A DNA stretch of 27,826 nt from Sperchopsis tessellata (taxonomy: Eukaryota > Arthropoda > Insecta > Coleoptera > Hydrophilidae): NCBI GenBank assembly GCA_033557685.1, contig JAWQRN010000610.1:1-27826 (forward strand), in the 5' to 3' direction. The position numbers were made by a program, and so were the translations under genes. Position 1 is the stretch's first letter. Each line of letters starts with the position of its first letter. Under the pieces are notes generated by a model, which made no database searches, was not told the origin of the DNA, and was given only the letters and a program-made list of their open reading frames with translations. Positions 1 to 10,500 of this stretch are shown here, in pieces.

Positions 1-240
1 GGTTTGCTAGATATTTGATTTTTCAAATATTTAAATTACACATTTATGTACGGCCAAGGAAGCAGCAAATTCTTATTTAACAACTGTTTGGAAAGTACAG
101 AATTTTTTTGTAAAAGATTTCTGAATAACACCACTGCATAGGGTAACTATTGCTGTGATGGATCGCTATAATATTATATTTTCCGATTTAAGATAATTCA
201 ATTTCAATTTGTTTCTTTGATTTTTTTTTTCAGGGGCAAC
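1..240 (+). other. Intron or 5' flank ending in a splice acceptor
   Basis: This AT-rich stretch has no coding frame of note. It ends in a T-run followed by CAG at 231-233, a strong 3' splice-acceptor shape, seven bases before the ATG at 241. The simplest reading is that an upstream non-coding or short coding exon lies outside the window and that this is the end of its intron. The frame is open from 217 through the T-run, so protein-level upstream coding sequence cannot be excluded. Confidence 0.6.
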
Positions 241-3200
241 ATGGATAACCCCTCAATCATCATACAACATAATGAAAGTCTCATCATAGATGAAAGTGGA
301 CCAACTCAGGAGTGCATAACTGATTCTGATAAGAATATTGATATACCTGAAATATCATCATCAGATGCACACCATGGGACTAATGAATTATCTGTTGAAA
401 ATTCAGAGTCTACAACAGAAGCCATAGACGGAATGGAAGTATTTGAATCAAATATTGATACAGTCACTGCTGAAAACATTAATTCTAACAGTCCGTTTCC
501 AGATACTAGTTCAAATATTAATATCCCTGACACAAGTTCCACAGTTAATGAACTTCTCCATGATGATTATGATCCAAACAATATTATGAGTATACCAGAG
601 ATAGCATCTGCCCAATGCCCTGTTGATGCATCTGAAAGTATTACTTCATACAGTTTGGAAACTTCTGACGAATCTCTTGTTCAGAATAATACTCCAGGAG
701 AAGAACAGCCACTTGCAGTTTTGGCATTTGATCATTCTGAGCAAACTGTGGGAGAAACTGAGTGTGCAACATCAGAAGTTATTGGTCAGGTTTCAAATTC
801 AGAACAAGAACTTCAGAGTGAAAATTTAGTTACTGACACATCACTGCATGAAATATCAACTGAGCGAAGTACAGAATCAGTATTTGAAACAACTGTGGAA
901 ACAAATGTAAATATGATTTCAACAAGTACAGATTTTTCTCATGAAGATGTTTCATCCACTGAGTCTGCAACAGAGCCAGAAAAGATATTTTGTTCTCAAA
1001 ACGTTTCCTTTGAAGATAATGACAAAAGTACAGAAGCAGATACTATGACATTGAATCCTCCTATGCAGTTTATAACAATTGCAGATTCTACCACCAGTAC
1101 GTCAATGGATTCTGAAAATTTAAACCTTCAAACTTCGTTAGACAACTCTCAGAATGTATCATTGGACCAGTTAGATAGTTTCAATCCCAGTGGCTTAGTT
1201 TCTGATGTCGCTTCACCTCGGAAAAATTCTGCTACAGAAACAAATACTGAACAAAGTAAATTGAATGAAATTGAACCTATCAATGAAAATAAATTGGAAA
1301 TTCTAGAAACTGAGACTACAGTTGTTGAAAATGAAAACTTAAATAGCAATGATTGTGATGTCAACACTGAGAATTTAATAATAAATGACAATGGTGTTGA
1401 TATTAAAGATAATAATGAAATTGAAAATGAGGTGGTTATAGTTAAGCCAGTGGCCAATGAATGTATTGCAAATGAAGTTATTACTAATCAGAAAAAAGAA
1501 ACAACAAATAATATTGAATCACCGCCATTGGCACAGAAAGAATTGAAAGAAGCTGATCAGATGTTAGTGAAAATTGCATCTTCTGAAAAAGCTGACAATT
1601 TAACTATTTCTAATACATCCATGGATGATACCAGTACAGAAGCGTTGAGTATTGAAACATTAACAGAAAGTGAATCTCAAGTTCCAGATGTAAACATAAC
1701 ACATGTTACTGATATATCTGAGTCCCCAAGTCTCCAGACTGCAGATACTCAAATAACAGCTATCGAAACTGCAGAGAGTCAAATAACAGCTCACCATAGT
1801 ACAGAGCCCCAAATTTCACAGCCTGAAGCTGATGTAGACCACCAAGAACAAAAAGAACCATCTGATGTACAAGTATTATCATCAATTCAATCTAATAGTG
1901 AAACGGAAATTCAAAATTTGAACAATCCTGAAGTTTCAGTAAATGTTGAATCATCACAATCAACTTCAAAAATTATACCACCAACTAATGTTACTAATAT
2001 AGAAATGGACGATATTGAATATAATGAAACACTGTACATGGAGCATTCGGCTTTTTCCACCATGGATGGGGAAGTTCAGCAAGTTTATATTGTTGAAGGC
2101 ACTGATAATATGTTATTAATGGAATCTGAAGATAACGTTCCTTCCCAGTTATCGGCTGCTCATTCGGATGACAATATTGAAATGCAACTGCATAATATTG
2201 ATCAAGGAAATAATTTAGTTCACCCTCTTGAAGAAGTCAAGCACACTCCAGGAATACCTAGTCATGTATTAGGCAGAAATATAGAAAATCCAACTAATGA
2301 TCCTTTTAGAAATGGGAAAGTACCACCCAAACCACGGTTAGGTGTAAAAATACCTTATAGAAATTTAACTAGTCAAATTTGTTCAAAACAAGAAATTGAA
2401 CAGGAAGTGATGAAACGACAAAGATTGAAAAATGCAGCTGCAGAAGGAGGAGGAAATACTTTATTTGCTAGAAAATTAACTCACACATTAGCAAAGAGGA
2501 TTGTTCCTACAGAACATAGTACAACAATAACTGTTGAAATCAATACTCCTCCTCCTCCTCCTCTCACCAAACTAGCTCCAACTGCCACTAAGAAAGAAAG
2601 TGGAAAAATTGAAAATAATTCTGATCTTTTAGCTATTCTCGAAGGAGATGGTGAAGACATTAACGACCCTCCTGGACCTTCAGAAGCAGTTAAGGCTAAT
2701 ATAAAAGAAGTGGAGAAACAAATAGCATTAAAACAATTAAGGGAAATGCACGAGATAAAAATGAAAAGAAAAATGGCTCTAAAGAAACAAGACAACAGTA
2801 GTCATAATATTGATTCAATGAAACAATATAATGTTCCAACTACTGAAAATCCATATAATCCTCTTCCAGCTCAAAATTCTGATGGAAAATCATCCCAAAT
2901 GGTCGTTGAAAGTAGTGTGAAACCACTAAAATCGAAAGATACTCAAATAGTTAAGCCTGTACTTGAAGCAACAAAATTAAAGAAAAATGACAATGCTGTA
3001 GAGATATATAAAATAAACCCTTCAATAAATGCTGACGTTCCTAATTCAAAAGATGTTTTGAATGTTAAAACATGTAAAGAAGATAAGGTGGATGATAATA
3101 AATTAAAAACATTAAAAAAAGAGTCACCTTCATCTCAAGCAAAAAGTAATGGTACAAAAACAGGAGTTGGTTTGGTAAAAAAAATTGCAGATGTTGGTAA

Positions 3201-4524
3201 GAATAGTAACAAAGATTCCCCAAATAAGCATTCAGAAAAAATAGACTCACCAAAACCTATCATGGGAAAAGGAAATCACCATAACAAAAGTAACACACAA
3301 GCAGCTGAACCAATTCCAAGCACCAGTAATATTGTGAAGAAAGAGGAAGTTGACGTTGTACCTAATTTTTCATCAAAATTACCCATAAAAACTTATACTA
3401 GGAAGAGAAAGCAGACTGACGAAGACTTACCGATAGTAAGTACTAAAAAGCCTGCAACTAATAGCCCAGGCCCTATTAAATCAGAAAACATTCCAGCCGA
3501 TGTGTATATTACAAAAAGTTCAAGGGTTATCAAGAAAAAAGTTATTTGGGATCCCGATGAATCTCCTATTCAGCGGCCTATATTTAAACCTCCAAAATCA
3601 GTTGAGACAAAGCAGCCAGTAAGTCCAATAAAACCAATGAAAAAAATACAGAAAGTCCCAAATACTGTATCTCCTACCACACCAAATGTGCAAAAATTAC
3701 CAGCACCTACTGTAGAAAAAATTACACCAGTGAAAACTTTGGTAAAATCTCCTACTAAAGTAGTGAAAAAAATCATCCAAGAAAAGCCAAAGAGGTTAAC
3801 AGAGGTTGATAGGTTGCTCATGGATGAAGGTGCTGTCAATATGCTGTATGCCATTAAAAACACAGATGAAAATCAAAATACTAATAAGCAAAAGAAGAAA
3901 CCAGTTGTTGTTTCTCTGGATAGAGCACAGAAGGAACTTATTAATAAAACTAAAGAAATTAAAAATGATTTGGAAAATACTTCAACTAATAAAATTTCTC
4001 CAAAATCTTTGAGAAGAAAAGAATCATCTATGAAGTCTCCAGAGAAAGTAGCTACGCCAGCTACTATTTCGAGGCAAAAGTCTAGAGATTCGAACAGAAG
4101 TTCAATTCATAGTCCTCCAGCATCACCGGCGATGATGTATCCAGAAGCATCGAGAATTATACGAAGGCACTCGAGTAGTTCTTATTCAAGTGAAGATGAA
4201 GTTGTTATAAGTCGAATTGTAGATAAGGGTGGTGAAAAAGTTGTAGAAGCAGAAAGTACAAGTGAGCGAACTACAAGGAAAAAAGCTGCATTACTTTCAT
4301 CACCAGATGCTCCAAAAGCAAAACGTTTGAAAAAAAGTGAGGTATTGACACCTCTTGATAAGAAAAAGACCAGTGAAGAAACTTCTAAAAAGTTCACCAA
4401 ATTGACCGAGCAAGACACGAAAGAAGTTCAAAAACATAAAAGTTTGACTATTAAACGAATGGATGGTCTGTTCCAAATTATCTTAACACCCTCGTCGAAC
4501 CAGGAAATTTTCCTTACTAATGAG
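241..4524 (+). CDS. Exon 1 (visible): long disordered region, residues 1-1428
   Basis: The exon encodes residues 1-1428 and ends GAG|GTAAGA. ATG 241 has A at -3 and G at +4, a good initiation context just inside the exon. Residues 1 to about 660 are Ser/Thr/Glu/Asn-rich and acidic. Residues 500-529 hold three loose 10-residue units (TADTQITAIE, TAESQITAHH, STEPQISQPE). Residues about 668-757 look ordered and contain LGVKIPYRNLTSQI and ARKLTHTLAKRI. A five-proline run lies at 770-774. Residues 800-1400 are Lys/Pro/Ser-rich, with TRKRKQT (1053-1059), a block around KSSRVIKKKVIWDPDE, LTEVDRLLMDEGAVNMLYA (from 1186), an RRHSSSSYSSEDE patch (1308-1320) and AKRLKK (1360-1365). The crotonase fold begins near KSLTIKRMDGLFQIILT at the exon's end. 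The exon is free of stops for 4.3 kb, which strongly supports coding. Confidence 0.88.
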
Positions 4525-7500
4525 GTAAGAATTTTTGACCCAATTAGTTGGTAAGCTGAAAATAAAAGATTTTTTTTTCAGGTTTTGAATGATATGACAA
4601 ATGCGATAAATAAATTGAATAAAGATAGTCAATGTCGTGTGATATTGATAAGTTCATCAGGAAATTCATTTTGCCATGGGATCAATTATAAAAGTCTAGT
4701 AGCTGATAAGGACCAGTTGAGAAAATCTATTGCAAAAGAACTAGCTACTAGCATAAGGTAAATTATTTACATATTGGGAATTTTTTTATTTTCGAACCTT
4801 GCAATATTGATTGTCAGCAGCTTTCATTTTATTAAGAAATAAGTGCTAAAAGTTTAAAACAAAGATATTACCAGTGCTTAACCAATTTACCTTCCTATTA
4901 AGCAAAGACTTCCTAGTTAAATAGGATCAAATAAAATTAAAAAAAAGTTAAATCAGAAGCTCTATCATAAATGTACCATATAAAACTCAGATATTTCTGA
5001 AATTCATTTTTGAAGTTATAGCAATTTCAAAATAAAGTTCAATCTGTCAAAAAATTCTCTAAATCGTAAATATCTCAAAATTATGAAAATATTTAGAAAA
5101 TGTTTATACAAAATGTTCTTGACTAATTTATCAATGGATAAGAAATATGCTTTCCAATTTAAAAAAATCAATTACAATTTTGTTCAAAGAATCCGGTGTA
5201 TTCATTTTAAACGAAATTATTTTTAGTAAAATAAGTTTGTAAAGAAAAAATTCTAAAACAACAGTTATTGAATGCTTACTTGACTCCTCCTGTCCGGGAA
5301 CTTGATTAAGAACACAAGGATATAGAAGTAAATCGAGATTATGTGAAACACTTCAGGTTTGCAGATTGATCTAGCTTCTGAAAGTAAAAGCATAATCCTT
5401 AGGATACATTTTTTAGTCAATTGCTGGCTATTGCAACAATGTGTACATCGAGTGTATACTGATCGAAACTGTAATATCATACATGTATTTGGACCAGCTC
5501 ATAAGGATGTATGAAGATATCTTTTTGAAGATGGCATGAAAAATAAAGCTTGTATGTTGTACAACTGGCCGTGCAAGCAAAATTCATGGATACCTTCTTG
5601 TTTTAGAGGATCTTCAATTGGTTTGTTTTGCCTGTGATGATGTATGCTAGTCAGACCTTGAGGGTTTGTTAATTCAGAAGCTCAAAACATAACAAAGAGG
5701 TTTGGAGAGATATATATTTGGTGTGAGAATTAGCAATATAAGGCACTGTGCATGCCTGAGCATGATGGGATTAATTAATATACTTAAATTATATCTTCAG
5801 GCGATAACCGTGTGTTTGTTTTTCTTTTTGCCAACGTTTCGTAAATTGTTGCTGGGTACATTATCAAGACATATAACTCTAAAAAGTGCTAATTATAGAT
5901 TGCCATGTAGCTCTGAAAAATACTAGATGTAGGTGGCGACCTGCTCTAAAAAGTGCTAAGTATAAACTGATATGTAGCTCTCTCACAAGTGCTAGTCATA
6001 GAAGCTCTAAAAAGTACACTTTTCAGAGCTGCATGGCTATCTATAATTGTCTTTTTAGACCTATATGTCTTGATAATGTCCCCCTGCAACGGTGCAAAGA
6101 AAAGCCAACACACGGTTGTATCCCAGAAAACCTGAAGATATTTACTGTGGTCGTGGAAATCTACGTACTGAATACATCAATTATTTTTGAATAAGCTACC
6201 ATATATTTATGTTGCTTATTTAAATCACTAATGGAATATACCTGTTTTGAAATTATTTCTCAGTGTTGCTGAAATATTTTAAAAGTACTTTACGGTAATC
6301 TTTAATTCAATTATATGAAAATTGTAAAGATTTATTTATTTTTCAGAGAATTCTTAAGGACACTAGCACATTCACCGAAAATTGTAGTAGCAGGAGTCCA
6401 TGGTAATATAGAGGGACTTGGTGTCATGATGCTGCCATTATTTGACATGGTTATCGCTAGTGATACTGCTACTTTTAGCACACCATATGGAAAATTAGGA
6501 TGTGTTCCTGAGGCGGGTTGTTTGCTTACTATGCCACATTTAATGAATAATGTATTGGTGAGTGTTTTCACACAATTAACCATTAATATAATAAATAATA
6601 TTTGTTTCTTGTTTTTGCCTCTACAACGACTAATTCTGGTTATAATAAATCAATGATTGTACAACTGTCATACCAAAATATTGAACAACTATGGATGTAT
6701 CATTGAAGATTTTATTTTATTTTTTAAGGTTAGTGAACTTCTTCTATCTCCAAGGAAACTAATAGCTACTGAAGCTCAGAGAGTAGGATTAGTTACTCGT
6801 ATACTATGGCCTGATAAATTCCATGAAGAATTGATATCCTCATCCAAATTGGTGGCAAGCCAGTCTTCACAGGTAATTAAAAGTATATTATTTCTTTTAA
6901 ATCTTCCCGATCCATATATATAATATAATATATATATATATGTAATAACATCGGACAGTTCCTATGTATGTAATACTGCACGTAATAATGTACCCCAGGG
7001 TTATAATTTATAAATTCTGGTAAATGTGCATTATATTGATTTATCTATGTAAGTATAATAAAGTTATTAAAAATACAATATTTTGTACAATTTGTTATGT
7101 GACTAATAAGGAATAATAAATAAGGCATATTTAAACAATATACAAAATAATTGCTCTTTAATTAACGATTATATTATTTCTATAAGTCAAGTCAAATACC
7201 CTTCGAGTTTAAAAAGTGATATTCAAATATGAACCAGATATCTTAATTTTATGATCTAACTTTGATTTTCTTCTTCTTCTTAAGTTCTCAGTGACGCCAA
7301 GTGGGTATCAATGGTTCACTTATATTCTATAATTTCATCATAATTTGACTTGTTTATTGTTTGATAATTCTGACACTAATTTTGAATTGAAACCATTCAA
7401 AGAATAGGTGTTAGTACTTATTCGGCTCAAAGAATTGAAATGTTGTTAATTATACTCTCGAAGAAGCAAAATGTTGGGTGTGTTACTGTATACTTCGAAG

Positions 7501-10500
7501 GACCTATACGAATTGTAAATATAATGGTGCAGACTCTGTCTCGTGTAAATAGAAGTAAATTTCTTATATGTAAATGTGAGTAAATGATTTCGCTTACCTT
7601 AATTCCAATACACAAATAACTGTTTATAAAGTATGTACATGAATATTAATGCAAAAAAAACTTATAGAAAGTGTACAGAATTTGAATTGTTTATCAGTGT
7701 GACCAAAAACAGGTCAATGCTGTGAACTATTGTGAGTACAAATTAGTTCGGTCCGTTTTCAAAAGATAGCTCTGGCTGTTATGAATGTTTCACAGTGACA
7801 GCTGATTTCGGTGGTTTCAGAGAGGTTAGACATCTGTCAATCAAATTCAGTTTATATTGCTTTGAGTTTCATAAAAAACCATGTTTTTTACTGTGTTGAA
7901 TATGTCGAATTTTGTGTTAACTAAGCAGTTGGAAGTTTATGGTGACAATGCTCCAACTGATAAATCATGTAGGGAATGGTTTAGGCGTTTCAAGAATGGT
8001 GATTTGAGCTTGAAGACAAGCCTCGCTCTGGACAGCCAAAAAAATTCGAAGACAAAGAATTTGAGGCATTACTCGATGAAGATCCAACAGTCAGTTTCCG
8101 TACGATTGAAATCCATAAGAATGATTCAAAAGCAAGGCAATTGGGTTCCTCATGAACTGAATTTGAGAGATGTTGAAAGGCGATTTTTTTCTTGCGAGGC
8201 AAAAAAGATAGGGTTTTTTTACATAGGATAGTGACTGGAGAGGAGAAATGGATATTTTACGATAACCCCAAGAAGAAAAAATACTACGCTATGCACGGTC
8301 AATCATTCCCATCGACATCAACATCAAAGCCGAATATTCATGGTTCGAAGGTCATGCTGTGTATCTGGTGGGACCAAAAGGGTGTTGTGTATTATGAGCT
8401 GCTACAACCTGGCGAATCCATTACGGGCGATCGGTATAGGTTACAATTGATTCGTTTGAGCAAAAAGTCGTTAAAAAAATATTGGGAAACGCTCAAGTGG
8501 GATATTTTACCGCAGCCGCCGTAATCTCCGGACACTGCTCCTTCTGATTACTGGTTGTTACGATGGAGGCAGCATGAATTGGTAGTTCACCGGTTCACTT
8601 CATTGGCAGAAATCGATAATTGGCTCGAAACTTGGATCGCCTCAAAAGACGAGACAATTTTTCGAGATGGAATTCGAAAATTGCCTGAGAGGTGGGAAAA
8701 ATTCCTAATCAGCGATGGACAATACTTTGATTAATCTGTTCTTTCATTTTGTTTTGAAATAAATGCATTTTTGACAACAAAAAAACGGACCGAACTAATT
8801 TATACTCCCAATACTATATGAGAACTGTTCTATTTCAGTTTAATGAATTTGAATTGTTTAAAACTGTGATCAAAAATACGTCGACACTGTGAACTTAGAA
8901 CTGTTCTCTTTAAGAATTCAAGGTTTACTCTTTGTTGAAGGCTTATTCACGATTACCCGATCTTTTTAGGTATAAAACCTCCCTGTTACAGCACGGTTTG
9001 GAATTACCCACACTGAAAAAGAGAAAGTTTTGTCTCTTATCTGATGGTCAGTAATAACACCAAGCATGTATCTTTTGTACAGTGTGGATAAAAATACCCC
9101 TCTGTAAAAGAGTTAGTATTGGAGTTACCCCAAACAAGTATCTACCATTTTTCTTATTACGTTTTGGAAAAACCTATCCGCAGGTACATAAGGGAATTGA
9201 CTTCACAACTAATTAAATAAAGCTACTAACATATAGGCAACACAATATGCAGGTACAGAAGGGTAGTTGCTGAATCATGGCTTAAACAATAGGTATATGA
9301 GCTCATAAAGAATATACAACAGCAAAAGTCTAAAACTGACAAGTTAACTATATTTTTCTATATGAGTTGCTAAGGATGGATCACAAGCTGCCAATTATAC
9401 AAATGTTATGAAATGACATTTGATATTGTAACCAGAGATTTCACCATTAAAAAACAATGTTCTGCTAGAAATTTTTCGACCATTCGTTTGAGTATCTTTA
9501 ACCAGAAATTGTCTCTAAATTCCTTATGTTCGTGTTTCAATGAGTTCATGCAGATGTAGTGATTCACCTGTTTTTTCCAAGTGGATTATCCCGATGTACA
9601 AAGTTTTGAACCTTGAACTTTTCAAATAAATTTTATTGGTATAAACCTTTGTTTATTAGATAACTGAGGCAATGATCAATTCTGTAATTTCATACAAAAT
9701 TAAGGGTAAATTTGTCACAACATTTTTGTATCACAGAGGCAGAACCGATTTACTTATTGAATAAATGAGGTGTGGCCACCACACAATTTTCTTTTACATA
9801 GTAAGAAATAAATTATTACCAAACTTAGTATAAAATAAATGTATGTATTGGTTATCTAATGTGCTATTTAGACAATGATTTGAAAAATGTATATAGTAGG
9901 TGGAGGAAATATCAAACAGTTGCTCATTTCACCCACTCTACTCGAACAATTTTTTTTTTTTGTTGCAGATTCTGTTTGTTTCTGTCAGATAATTCAATTT
10001 TATAACAATTTTGATTCTCAACAAAAAAAGTTAGTATATCGATTTCATCCAAATTTTTGTCTTCATACCTCAAATCGTTTAGGCACTAGAGAGGCCACAA
10101 CTTTGTTAAATGTCTGACTTTAAGTGTTGGCCTGCTTAGAAAGGGAGATATTACCTCATCCTCCATATCCCTCAGACATTTCACCAAGCAACCATCATCC
10201 TTTTTTGGCATCTGGTAATCACATGTGCTAGAAAAACATTATCAATGAAACGACCACTAATGATGAAGTATTCAAATTTTTTCAACTAAAAGACACAGAA
10301 TTTAAAATAAGTGGAATTCATATACTTGTATCATGATGTTGTACGGTAGTTAAAAGTAACTGCATATTTTGATGAATAAAACTTCGGGTTAAATAATATT
10401 TTTTACCTCTACACCTTACAATGGTAGATAAGGAACCGATTATGTTGTTGTTGTTGTTAAATAATATTGTTATATTATTGATATATGAAACTGATGGGTC

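Larger units (their letters stand above)
7730..8811 (+). mobile_element. Tc1/mariner-family transposon (mauritiana-like), decayed
   Basis: The element is 1082 bp, shorter than the usual 1.3 kb. Inverted ends are TTGTGAGTACAAATTAGTTC at 7730 and the reverse complement of TTGGGAGTATAAATTAGTTC ending at 8811. The match extends through GGTCCGTTTT with about two mismatches. TA dinucleotides lie directly outside both ends (7728-7729 and 8812-8813), the target duplication expected for this family. The interior encodes a transposase broken by frameshifts, a stop and two internal deletions, so the copy is inactive. It sits in intron 4 in the same orientation as the host gene. Confidence 0.92.

Noticed and set aside
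1149..1457. Minus-strand open frames inside exon 1
   Set aside because: They mirror the coding strand's biased composition and have no motifs.
6315..6656. Open frame spanning exon 3 read as a separate 113-residue protein
   Set aside because: It is exon 3 with intron read-through at both ends. GT-AG boundaries and the crotonase fold explain it.
6657..6923. Open frame over exon 4 as a separate protein
   Set aside because: Same reason: exon 4 plus intron sequence on both sides.
9887..10117. 76-codon frame in intron 4
   Set aside because: No start context, motif or splice support. Low-complexity AT-rich sequence.
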